Assembly (NCBI GenBank): GCA_015680685.1
Contig: MNCI01029448.1
Coordinates: 176,307-240,306 of the forward strand
Source: Gnetum montanum
Taxonomy: Eukaryota; Streptophyta; Gnetopsida; Gnetales; Gnetaceae
Reading direction: 5' to 3'
Length of the DNA: 64,000 bases
In this document: piece by piece, positions 24,290 through 34,583 of the stretch
Position numbering within the stretch: the first letter of the stretch is position 1
Layout: each line of letters begins with the position of its first letter
Translations under genes and position numbers: made by a program
Notes under the pieces: model-generated
What the model was told of the DNA's origin: nothing
The model's input: the letters and a program-made list of their open reading frames with translations, nothing else
Database searches by the model: none

Positions 24290-25075
24290 TTTTAAATGTG
24301 ACATTTCTAAATTATAGGGTGATAATTATAAGGTGTAGAAGGAGAGAGTTCTCCTTTATTTAGGCTAGATGGACATTGACTATACTATATGTAAGGATAA
24401 ATCACCTACTGTTACGGAGACTAGACAACCAGATGATGTTGATTATTATGACATATGGGAGGGATCTACTAGGCTCTATGTCCTATTCATACATACTAAG
24501 ATCTTGGCTAGTATGCTTGGTTCATTGGAATAGTATGATAATGTGCGAGCTTTAATGAAGGCAATTGATGAACAATTTGAGTCATTAGATAAAGATTTGG
24601 ATAATACCATAATAATGAAATTTTCATCCATGAAGCTCACCAAAATTTGTGGTGTGCATGAGCACATCATGCAAATAAGGGATATAACAACTTAGTTGAA
24701 AACACTTGAGGTTGAGATATGAAAATTTTTTCTTGTGCACTACATTTTGAACACACTCCCACAGTAGTACAGATCCTTTAATATTTTTTATAACACATAT
24801 AGGAGAAAATGGTTAATCAATAAATTGATAATCATCTGTGTATAAGAAGAGGGTAGACTTGATATGAAAGTAGAAGAGAGTGTGCATTTGGCTACACAAG
24901 GAAAGAATAAATGGCAAGCTAAGAATAAGAAGAAGGAAAAACTACCTATACAAGTTGTTATTAAGAAGGAATCTAGATACTTTTTCTGCAAGAAGAAAGG
25001 GCATGTAAGAAGGATTATCCTAAATATCAGAAATGGCTTGAGAAGAAAGGTACTTAATTCTCACTTGTTTATTTT
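24290..25075 (+). pseudogene. gag of C (decayed)
   Basis: Reading through stops gives a copia gag, including MDIDYTICKDK, LGSLEYDNVR-like sequence near 24520, and KFSSMKLTKICGVHEHI near 24610-24670. A knuckle-like YFFCKKKGHV near 24979-25008 is followed by a frameshift. The 102-codon open frame at 24864-25172 covers the basic C-terminal part and then runs out of frame. The 1.3 kb between the primer site and this gene is unusually long and AT-rich; nothing was recognised there. Confidence 0.75.
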
Positions 25076-25099
25076 GAATCTAAGATGGTTGATGTTGGC

Positions 25100-25705
25100 C
25101 ATAACACATGGTGGATTGACTCCAATTCTACAATCCATGTTACTAATTCCTTGTAGGGTGTGTAAAACCTAAGGAAGCCAATGGGGAGTAAGTTGTGCAT
25201 CTATTCAGACAACAAGATGTGCTCACATGCAGAGGCAATAGAAACATGCAAATTGGTTTTAAGTAGTGGTTTTATTTTAGAGTTGGAAAAGACATTTTAT
25301 ATTTCAAGTTTTTTGAGTAATTTAATTTCTATTCCAAGGCTTGTATCATTAGGTTTTTCCTTTAATTTTTTAGACACTACATTCAATTTATATTATAGAT
25401 TTGAACTTATTGGAAATGGTACATTAACCAATGGTCTTTTCAAAATTAGTATACAAAATGAAACTTCTTATACTTCTATGCATGTTCATGATAGTGCTAG
25501 CAGTAAAAGATGTGTTATGAATGAAGAATCCTATATGTTGTGGCATCATAGATTAGGATATATTTATAATGAGAGAATAAAGAGGTTAGTAAATGATGGA
25601 GCACTTAGTACCCTAAATTTTACTAATTTTGACACTTGTGTTGACTGCATAAAGGGAAATAAGCCAATATGTCAAAGAAAGATGCCAAGAGGAGTTCAAA
25701 CATAG
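25100..25705 (+). pseudogene. protease and pre-integrase domain of C
   Basis: The protease active site appears as WWIDS-like sequence with DSNST at 25118-25132, where the family has DSGST. The open frame 25181-25705 continues the protease fold (YISSFLSNLISIPRL). It then shows the GAG-pre-integrase domain (MLWHHRLGYIYNERIKRLV, CVDCIKGNK) at residues about 120-165. The loss of the conserved glycine would disable the protease. Confidence 0.8.
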
Positions 25706-26260
25706 TAGAGATCATACATACAGATATTTGTAGTCCAGATATGAATATGTATGGTCAAAAGTATTTCATTACTTTTATTGATGATTACTCATGATATATG
25801 TATCTCTACCTACATCATAATAAGAACAAAGCTTTAGATGCCTTTAAGGTGTTTAACACTGATGTAGAGAAACAATGTAGTAAGAAAATAAAGATAGTAA
25901 GGTTTAATAGAGGTAGTGAATACTATGGTAGATACACTAATTATGGACAAGCACTTGGTCCATTTGCTAATTTCTTCAAGAGCATGGGATTATTGCCCAA
26001 TACACTATTCCTAGTTCTTTAGATTAGAATGGTGTGGCAGAGTGGAAAAACCAAACATTGTTGGACATGGTGCAGAGTATGCTTAGTAGCTCTAAGCTTC
26101 CTAAGTCCTTGTAGATTGAAGCTCTTAAGATGGTTGTGTATATATTAAATCAAGTTCCAAACAAGGTTGTCTCAAAGACACCATTTGAATTATGGAAAGG
26201 TTGGAAATCGAGTTTGTGACATATACATGTTTGGAGATGCCTATATGAAGTAAGAGTATA
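25706..26260 (+). pseudogene. integrase of C (decayed)
   Basis: The first catalytic aspartate is in IIHTDICSPD near 25712, followed by ITFIDDYS. The second block reads VRFNRGSEYYGRY (about 25895-25930), where copia integrases have DRGGEY, so the aspartate is N. Several stops follow. Confidence 0.8.
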
Positions 26261-26769
26261 TAATCTATAAGAAAAGAAGCCAGACCCAAGGACCATAAGT
26301 GGCTATTTCATTGAATATCCCAAAAGATCTAAGGGATACAAATTTTATTGTCCATCACATACTACTAGATTTGTGAAATCAAGGAATGCTAAATTTCTTG
26401 AGAATGACTTGATTAGTGGGAGAAATTGATCCTAGAACACTATTCTTGAGAAAGATCATGTAGATGCTCAATCCTCTACCTTAAGTAATAGACTAATTAT
26501 TCTAAAAAACATGCCTAGAGCACAAACACATGATGAACAACAACCAATCATTGAATTTCCATAGATTACTAATCAAAAAGCAGCAGATCTAGTTGAACAA
26601 TAGATACCAAAACCTATTGATCGAGTAATTGAACAACATGCTCCTTAGGAGAATGATGAACCAACATTATGAAGATATACTAGAGTAAGGTAATAAATGA
26701 TTCCTAGTGAGTATATAATGTATCTACAGGAATCTCACTACAACATAAAATGATCTCAAAATGTTTTCA

Positions 26770-27560
26770 CAAGCCATGAGTTGTAAGGTTTCTAACTTGT
26801 GGTATGATGCCATGAAAGATGAGATGAACTCTATGTCATCTAATGGAGTCTAGGACCTTGTCAAGCTATTGATGGTGTAAAAGCCATTGGATGCAAATAG
26901 ATCTTCAAGACAAAGAATGCATAATTAGGCAAAATTGAAATATATAAGGCAAGACTTGTTGCTAAAGGGTTCACTTAGAGAAAGGGAATAGATTACACAG
27001 AGACCTCTTCTCATGTATCGAAGAAGGAATCCCTTTGTGTGATTATGACATTGGTTTCCCATTTTGATTTTGAATTACATCAAATGAATGTTAAAATGAC
27101 ACCTCAATGATGATCTAGAGGAAAATGTTTATATGAAACAACCTGAAGGATTTTCCTCTAGTGGTGGTGAGAAATTGATATGCAAGTTTAAGAAATCCAT
27201 ATAGGGATCGAAACAAGTTTTTACTCAATGGTATTTAAAATTCTATGATGTTATCACTTCATTTGGTTTTGAAGAAAACATCATGGATCAATGTATATAC
27301 TAGAAGGTCAGTGGGAGAAAAATCTATTTTCCTATCTTGTGTGTGGATGATATCCTTCTTGCAACCAATGATAATGGATTTCTATATGAGGTGAAATAAT
27401 TCCTCTTTAAGAACATCAACATGAAGGATATGGATGAGGCATCTTCTATCATTGGCATTAAGATTCATAGGGATAGATCTAGATGTAATCTAGAACTATC
27501 ATAAGAAACCTATATTAATAAAGCATAAGAGAGGTTTTAGATGAAAGATTATTCATCAGG
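26770..27560 (+). pseudogene. reverse transcriptase of C (decayed)
   Basis: Blocks WYDAMKDEMNSM, KARLVAKGF and KGIDYTE-like sequence lie at 26795-27000, and the catalytic CVDDILLATND at 27340-27372 (YVDD reads CVDD). Frameshifts occur near 26870 and 27090. Confidence 0.82.
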
Positions 27561-27819
27561 TATACCATCCATTATGAAGGGTGACAAGTTCAGTTTGAAC
27601 CAATGCCCCATGAATGATTTAAAAAAATGAAGATGAGCAACATTCCATATGCTTTAGCTATTGGAACCCTAATGTATGCTTAGGTCTACATAAGACTTGA
27701 CATTGCATTTGTTGTGGGAATATTGGGAAGATATTAGAGTAATCGAAGCATTGATAATGGAGGACTACAAAGAAGGGTATGAGATATCTTCAAGGTATAA
27801 AATATCACATGCTTATGTA

Positions 27820-28255
27820 TAGAGGACCTAACAATTTGGAGGTGATTGGCTACTCCGATTCAGACTTTTCTGGCTATGTTGATTCAAGGAAATCAACATC
27901 TACCTATGTTTTTTATGCTGGCTAGAGTGAAAAGCAACTTTTGGTTGCTACTTCCACAATGAAGGTAGAGTTAACTTATTTTTTTGAGGCTACTTCACAT
28001 GGTGTATGGTTGAGTTTCATATCAAGCCTTAGAATTGTAAATTTTATATCTAGGTCATTAAAAATATTTTGTGACAATTCAATTGTTGTCTTTATGGCTA
28101 GCAATAATAAGAGTGGAAGTTAAAGTAAACACATTGACATAAAATACTAAGCCATAAGAGAACGTATTAAGGAAAAGAAAGTGATCATTGAGCATATAAG
28201 CACTGAATTGATGATAGCTAATCCTTGTCACCAAAGTTATTTAAGGATCATGTAG
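27820..28255 (+). pseudogene. RNase H of C (decayed)
   Basis: Blocks GYSDSDFSGYVDSRKST (about 27848-27897), VATSTMKVEL, KIFCDNSIVVFMASNNKSGS and SKHIDIKY, then IEHISTELMIANP, match the copia RNase H and its C-terminal tail. Most of the second half is open at 27941-28123. Confidence 0.85.
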
Positions 28256-28574
28256 TTTAGATGGGACTTAGTTTCATAATGTAATTTGTTTATGCATAAA
28301 ATTTTATAGCCTTGATGAAAATCTTATTCAGTTGTCATGTTTTCTCATATTCAATTTTTGCATACAGTTATTAGAGAAAATTCACATGTGGCAAGACCTA
28401 GAATAAACATTGGGCTTATTCATAAATTTTAGTTACCATATAAAGAATTAAGTTTGAGAAATAATACATTATAATACATGGAAGATAATACTCACATTGA
28501 GAGGAACTGTTGCCATGATTCATGTATTTATTTCTTGAAACTTGGGTTTGATGGATATTAGGTTAAATATCGAG

Positions 28575-28588
28575 ACCAAGTGGGAGAA
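28575..28588 (+). other. polypurine tract of C
   Basis: ACCAAGTGGGAGAA just before the 3' LTR is the usual copia tract (CAAGTGGGAGA). Confidence 0.75.
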
Positions 28589-29988
28589 AGTAATCATTTA
28601 TGCATTATGAAAAGTTTCAATGTAACCATTTACATATTATGAAAAAAATGGTTTCAATGTAACTATTTTCATGTTATGAAAAGTTTCAGTGTAACTGTTA
28701 CATTATGGAAAGTTTCAATGTAACCGTTTACACATTATGGAAAAAAAATTTAAAATTTGAAACCAACTAAATTTGTTGTAATGGTTTTCACAAGAATGTT
28801 CTCATATTTCCCATTTAAACTAGAAGTTAATCCTTGGTAACTAATTTTCTAGCCTATAAAATGTTCTTGATGGAAGAACAAATAGGTATTGTAGCGACCG
28901 AAAACATCGGTGGCTAGAACACCGAGAGGTTGCCAGGCGAATAGTTTAATGCCAGATCCGTGCGAGGGCTGTGCTAGGAAAAAATGGAAGTGGGGTGTCC
29001 TAAATGGTCTAGTCAATCAGACAGGGGCTTAATCAGTGTATCTTAACCTTACATAAATGTTTGTTTTGAAAGTGAGACAGGTGAGGTAAATAGATGATCA
29101 ATAAATGTAGAAATGGAGAAAATGATGCAAAACAACGATAATAGTAAAGAAATAGCAGAACAAACTTGGGTAAGAAAATGCACTGCCCCAAGGTCACAGA
29201 TTTAATTCTTTACGTTATTTGAAAGGTGTACAACTAGTTATGCAATGCCAAAGAGACACTGCTTATATCGAGTAGTATAGTCATAGTTCTTCTGCTTGCT
29301 AATCTATTTGCTAAGATGTCAAAATGCTTGACTCACACAGGGATGTTTAGAGCCAACCAGAGAGCTCAAAGGTAACTAGAGTGCTCAAGAAAAATGCTAA
29401 CTATGCCTTCTGAAAGCCAACTGCAACAAAAAAGCCAATTCTATTTGCCGAGAAGCCAATCAAGAAGCCAATAAGCCAACGTGAAAAGACAACAAGGCAA
29501 CTGCTCTTCCAATGTCAAAAGATGGCTAACCTTTTGAGCATTGTTCACCAGGGTATTTATAGGGCCAAGAGTAGGAGAGAAATGTGGTCTGGCTATGACA
29601 TGTTTTGGACCCCACAAGGTGCTAACATGTCCATACCATGTAGGTGTGTAATGCTAGACATGAACTTGGCTACGCTGTGACTATACCACCATAACTGCAT
29701 GTGTCAAGATCCAATGTGCTAACAACACAAAAAAAAATGGAGCTTATGCTCTAGGACTACGTCTTCTTTGCCCTTACGAGTAGGGTCAAGAGTAGGAACA
29801 ATTATTTTGGGAACTGACCAAGGGTATGCAAAATGAAGTGAAATTGCTGATTCCACCAAGGAGATGCCAGAGTGAGGAAGATTACTATCAACAAGTTCTA
29901 GCACTACCTGGAGACATCTTGATGCTTCTATGCCAGTGTTGCACTATTCATGCTATTGAATTCATTAGTGTATCAAAAGTCGTTACTT

Positions 29989-30029
29989 GCTACGCTGTGC
30001 TATGCTACGTAGCGTAGCATAGCGTAGCC
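29989..30029. repeat. palindrome 1 of solo LTR H
   Basis: GCTACGCTGTGCTATGCTAC is followed by its near inverted copy, GTAGCGTAGCATAGCGTAGC. The centre is TACGTA. It can form a long stem. Confidence 0.85.
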
Positions 30030-30180
30030 ACTAATCTTGTCTAAAATTTGTGTTGGAGCTGAAAAGCATTTGTTTGAGGCTTAGTCATGCTAACAACCAC
30101 AACTCTTGTCCTTTATGCCGAGAAGCCTTTGAACTTGCTAAACTCATGTTTAAAACACCTTTGTTGCTTTTGCATTGTTT

Positions 30181-30210
30181 CTACGCTATGCTAAGCTATG
30201 TAGCATAGCA
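30181..30210. repeat. palindrome 2 of solo LTR H
   Basis: CTACGCTATGCTAAGCTATG followed by TAGCATAGCA is a degenerate copy of palindrome 1. Confidence 0.7.
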
Positions 30211-30385
30211 CAATGTAGTAGCCAGCGTATCCTGCTTCTTCATTCAATCCACCATTTTCTAGCAAGAAACTTTACTTGAGGCCTAGGGCTAAATAGGGCA
30301 ACCAATTTTTGAGGTTGAAATGTTGCCGAGTGCAAATTTATTGTTGGAATCACTTGGCAAGATGGGCCTTTTTGCTTTGCCTTTT

Positions 30386-30416
30386 CTACACTGTGCTATG
30401 ATACATAGCATAGCAC
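30386..30416. repeat. palindrome 3 of solo LTR H
   Basis: CTACACTGTGCTATGATACA is followed by TAGCATAGCAC, again centred on a TACATA/TATGTA-type core. Confidence 0.7.
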
Positions 30417-30496
30417 TTTGCGTTGATTGAATCTTGACTTATTTTGCAATCATTCTCTTAATTCCCACTTGGACGCTTGAGTAGCTATCTTTCAAG

Positions 30497-30524
30497 GCTT
30501 GCTATGCTACATAGCATAGCATAC
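30497..30524. repeat. palindrome 4 of solo LTR H
   Basis: GCTTGCTATGCTACATAGCA followed by TAGCATAC pairs almost perfectly with itself. Confidence 0.8.
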
Positions 30525-31011
30525 TTCTTCACTAGAAAACTTGCCGAACTATTTTTCTCATCCCAAACACTTTCGGCAACTCCTAGCATAGTTTCTGAGT
30601 AGACTGCCAATTAGGTTAATTGTCCAGGTGGGCAGGCTAGAGAGTTCGTCGGTGCTGAACTGTCATGACGCTACACTTGTGGAAGTCCTTGCCTAAATTC
30701 CAAGATCCTACTAAAGGATGAGGGTCCTGAAATTTTATGGTGTTTCAAGTACCAGAAGATATCAAACTTAGGGTAGTGTTACAACCTTTAGGTCCCTATC
30801 ACAAACACTCAAAAAGTCTGCATACATCATTATTGTTAAGCATTAGTGTAATAGAAGAATCCAAAACACTCTTTGAAACATGTTCACACAGTGCAAATGT
30901 AAGCATCAATGGTTGGAGATCAGTTTTTAGTTTATTTCCACATTTTAGTGATTTTTGCAATTCAGTTATAGGCATGTTTTGATCAATGTTTTAGAGTAAT
31001 ATTTTCTTACA

Positions 31012-32499
31012 ACATTTAGACTAAAAATTTTATTAAAAAATATAATATTTATATAATATATTTTAAATGTAGGTTTAGTTGGCCACCTTGTTAAATAAAT
31101 ATTTAATTTTCATTAAATATAATGCTAGTTGAACATATACTTTAGCTCTTAAAAGCAATAAAACTTGACTTTCAATTTCAGTTTTCAAAATTTGCTAGAC
31201 ATCAATTGGGAAGAATGAAAATTCATATTTGAAACTAAAATAAGAAAATTAGCAATCAATTCTAGCATGGTTCAAAACACATTTGGGATGACCAGATCAA
31301 AATAGTTACAAGTAGTGTTTAAATAGTAGGAAAATATGTCAGATTGGCATGTTTCAAGAATTACAATAACAAAAAGTTCAGCTAAGTTATATTTAAAAGT
31401 CAAAAAGTTGATACCCAAATCTATGGATTTCTTTCTAAAAATAAGGTTTATTATAAAAGTTATGCCAACTCAACTTGGGTTGCCAAAATTTTTGAGCTAG
31501 TGACTAATCATTAAATTGGTGATTTATCACTCAGAAAACTATGGTTACAAGTTTAGGCTTCATTTTGTTATGGAGAATGACTGTGTTTGTGAAATTAATA
31601 AAGTAATTAGTGATGTTCAGTTGTTGGTAGAGGCCAAACTAGTAACTTTCCATAATAAAAATAGGTATTAAATGCCTTCATCCTTTATGGAGAACCCATA
31701 ACTTTTACTCTATGAATTTGTCAAACACAACTTCAACTAGGGCTTGAGACTTCATTGCGAGGCCTTGGAAGACTTGAATATAGGAGATGCAAATATAATG
31801 TTTGGGCTGGTACCAGTTTAATTTTTAAATAGTAAATATGCTTTGTTCATTAGCAACTAAATATGCTAAAATACACTACTAGGTCTTAAATCAAGAGAAT
31901 CTAAAATATGAAAATGCTTATTATATTAATTTCTATTGTAAATGTTTCATTTTGCATATGTGTTCTTCTTTGAGGCATTATTGTTTAGTAATGGTTGGAA
32001 TGAATTCCCTAAATGCATTAAATTCCCCCAATTAAAGTCACTAATAAGTGTAGTGTAATTTTTATTTTGTTACTTTTGTTAATAAGAATCCAACTTAGCT
32101 CATGGCTCTTGGGGTTGTAAATTAGGGGGAATGTAGAAATCCCAAGTATTCATGACACCCATAAGCAAACATGAACACAAGATTACATGTGCTAAATGAG
32201 AGCTCAATATCACACTCCCTAAGAATGAACTATGCAAGATGGTTTCTTATGAACCTTCTAATAACTGGAAGGCTTTTCTTCCTAACTCCAATCATCTTGT
32301 GGAGTTGAATGACTATGAATAAAATGCATTAGTGGAATATCTTATTATTATAAATGAAATTCTAGTAGGCACTAATAGCAAAATGTAGTAAATAAGAGCT
32401 ATGGTGAATTTTCTTGGAAGTTATCATAACATCAATTGTAGTAGGAGCTATCAACTCCAAGACTAGCACAACAAAGCTATAGCATTAGCATCTTTAACT
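31012..32499. other. unassigned intergenic DNA
   Basis: 31012-31016 (ACATT) is the right target duplication of C. Beyond it I see no supported gene or element. Confidence 0.45.
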
Positions 32500-33226
32500 A
32501 TGATGAGAATGTAGATTCTCATACTTCATTCCCTACAAACCTTTACCATTAGAACACCATCCCCTTACCTAGCTCTATTTTGCAATACATGAATCCCATT
32601 AGCTCTACTAGTTTAATCTCTATATGTATCCCATAGACCACCATACCTATCATCCTTGCATCCACCACTATAGCTTCACCTGTGACTAACTTGCCTCCTA
32701 CTTACAACTTATTCCCTAACACTGCTATGGTCAACCCTACTCTCTGAGCATTGGTACAAAGTGTTAATCTATAACTTAGTGCTTTTCAAGCCTTGTAACA
32801 CATAATTTTAATTTAATAATCATAGAATTTCCTAGCTTTTCTCTTATTTATACATCATCTGCCTTAGTACAATGTCATACCATTAGCACCACAATATCCA
32901 CCATGACACATGTTCAACCAATCTTACTTATAATTTTTTGCTATCCAACCCTACTCAAAACATCGCTATTGTCGTATCTAAACTAGTGCTTCTACTTTAG
33001 GATCTATCTTCTAGGTTATAATTCATAGAGAACCAAGCCTAGAAGGCCACATTTTTAAATGGAAGTAATCCTATTGTATCTATTACCAATCTCCTTAATA
33101 ATTTCCTAAAAGCTCATTGATTCCACCTTCCCAAGTTTCCAAAGTGGTCTCATTGCTAAATTTCACAAAGTACAATGGGAAGTCTAATCTCACAAATCAA
33201 GTAATTACCTTTCAAAATGAATGCAT
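32500..33226 (+). pseudogene. possible gag fragment of an unknown retroelement
   Basis: The + strand encodes a proline/threonine-rich stretch, then LNFTKYNGKSNLTNQVITFQ at 33156-33215. That resembles the 'F.KYDG.S.P..H...F' start of some gypsy gag cores. It is cut by the K LTR at 33227. The match rests on one short block and could be chance. Confidence 0.3.
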
Positions 33227-33499
33227 TATAACAATTTATATTTTTAACCCCCTATTTTTCCATTATCTTTCATTAACCTTTGTTGAATTTAGTCTTGTAG
33301 AAGATTTAATTTCATCACCATTAAAACATTAATGATTGTGCTTTGTTATATTGTGAAATATTTTGGTTAGCTTTTATTTAATCTATGTTATATTTTTAAT
33401 GATCTTTCCATTATGAAATATTCATCCTTTAAATTTTTATTTTGGTATCTATTAGCATCTTTTGTTAATATTGTTTTGTTAAGCTTTTGGATTTAGATG
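33227..33499 (+). repeat. LTR fragment of element K (left copy)
   Basis: These 273 bases match 40593-40865 with about one change in nine. The right copy starts TGTAACAATT after a polypurine tract, so this is the start of an LTR. The match stops at TTTAGATG, three bases before a TGATGA end at 33502, indicating that element B inserted here. TGCAT at 33222-33226 would be the left target duplication of K. Confidence 0.7.
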
Positions 33500-33511
33500 T
33501 TTGATGAAAGC

Positions 33512-33632
33512 GGTTACTCTAATTATTAGAGGGGTAGTTTCTCTAAAATTAGAGTGGCAGTTTCTCTCTAAAATTAGAGGGGTAGTTTTTCTAAAATTAG
33601 AGTGGCAGTTTTTGTAATTATTAGAGTAGTTT
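33512..33632. repeat. tandem repeats in U3 of B
   Basis: About five units of roughly 25 bp, alternating GGGGTAGTTTCTCTAAAATT and GTGGCAGTTTCTCTCTAAAA, end just before the TATA box. This is the position and form of an LTR enhancer array. Confidence 0.75.
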
Positions 33633-33640
33633 CTCCCAAG

Positions 33641-33650
33641 CCTATAAATA
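33641..33650 (+). promoter_or_regulatory. TATA box of B LTR
   Basis: CCTATAAATACAGTGCCCAA, immediately downstream of the U3 repeats and 140 bp from the LTR start, as in A. Confidence 0.75.
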
Positions 33651-34438
33651 CAGTGCCCAAGCACACAATAGGAGAAGTCAAGAAGAAGAAGAATAAAGAA
33701 GAAGAAGAAGAAGAAGAAGAATAAAGAAGAAGAATTCAGAAGAGGAAGTCTTTTAGGAGTCAAGTAAGAAAACTCTAGCCAAGTGCCCATAGCAGGAGCT
33801 CTACGTGTGGATGGATCTTTATTTGAGCATTGTGTACCTGAGCACACCTTGTGTATAGCAATAAAGACGAGCTCTTGGATTCATCCTTGCAGCACTTGAG
33901 ATTTGTTTTCTTACTCATTTCCTTTATTTTATTTTCTTCTGCATTTATTTTATTTTATTATTTTATTATTTTATTTTATTTTATGCACTTTACATTTATG
34001 TTATTAGCACACACAGTACGATCACTTTGAGCATGGTTGTAACACTTGGTAACCCAGTAATGATTAGAGTTTGGTAATCCCAGTATTGTTGCGCTGGTTC
34101 AGGATGTGTACGGCAAGTGAGAATGGATATTGGTGTTAGGATTAGTTTAAAGCCTAGTTAATCAATAATTAAGTTAAATTAATCAGTTAGTTATCTCTCT
34201 CTTTTCTCCCTTATTAGCAGCAAGACATAAACACATAAAAGCTATAAAAATCATATGCCTCAAGATTACTTAACCATACAATCATGACATACAAGTAATT
34301 TTGGGAAGACAACGATCAATCAACCCATCCCTGTTCCACAAAGGCACATAGGCACTTAGTCCTTGGAATTTGACCAGATCATGTGTGAAATGCTTGTATT
34401 CATATGGTTGAGCCTAGGGGTACCTCGCTGCTCATCAT

Positions 34439-34457
34439 TGGTGTCATTGCCGGGGAC
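34439..34457 (+). other. primer binding site of B (tRNA-Asp type)
   Basis: TGGTGTCATTGCCGGGGAC directly follows the LTR and matches the tRNA-Asp complement at all but about three positions. Confidence 0.9.
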
Positions 34458-34583
34458 TTAGTTGTTTGTGTGCTACGTAGAACATAGGAAATCATCCATA
34501 TCATTGGAACGTTAGAACGAATCCTTAGGGTTGATCAAAGGAAAGATAAGACAACGGTAAAGTGCACACCGAACAAGATGAAA

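Larger units (their letters stand above)
28890..30747 (-). mobile_element. solo LTR (H) inside the C 3' LTR
   Basis: A 1,858-bp insertion with TGTAGCGACC at one end and GTGTTTCA at the other, so the ends are TG...CA. Flanking GGTAT and AGTAC both derive from the GGTAC seen at the uninterrupted site in the 5' LTR by one transition each. A TATA box on the minus strand (CCTATAAATACCC, near 29551-29564) gives the orientation. It has no internal region, so it is a solo LTR of another, probably gypsy, family. Four large palindromes lie at 29989-30524. Confidence 0.75.
22465..31011 (+). mobile_element. Ty1/copia retrotransposon (C)
   Basis: A + strand element with a 479-bp 5' LTR, initiator tRNA-Met primer site, gag, protease, integrase, RT and RNase H in copia order, a polypurine tract, and a 3' LTR split by a solo LTR (28890-30747). 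Without that insertion it is about 6.7 kb. All genes carry stops. Both LTR starts have lost the canonical TG in different ways (TATAAC and AGTAAT), which together imply an original TGTAAC. Confidence 0.88.
28589..31011 (+). repeat. 3' LTR of C, split by solo LTR H
   Basis: The parts 28589-28889 and 30748-31011 together align with the 5' LTR; both LTRs end TTTTCTTACA. The left part has extra tandem copies of the AAGTTTCAATGTAACCATTT unit. Confidence 0.85.
33502..34437 (+). repeat. 5' LTR of element B
   Basis: A 936-bp LTR starting TGATGAAAG and ending GCTCATCA, the same ends as the A, E and F LTRs, directly followed by the primer site. U3 holds a short tandem repeat (33512-33632) and then CCTATAAATA at 33641. 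R contains a GAA-rich tract (33678-33745), and U5 an ATTTT-rich tract (33943-33984). The first 273 bases upstream belong to another LTR family (K). No matching 3' LTR was found. Confidence 0.75.

Noticed and set aside
29989-30524. CRISPR-like spaced repeats in solo LTR H
   Set aside because: Units are diverged palindromes with unequal spacing inside a plant LTR; there are no uniform spacers or cas genes.
33678-33745. GAA-rich tract that could encode a lysine/glutamate run
   Set aside because: It lies in the transcribed part of the LTR, and the apparent 122-codon minus frame across it is low complexity.
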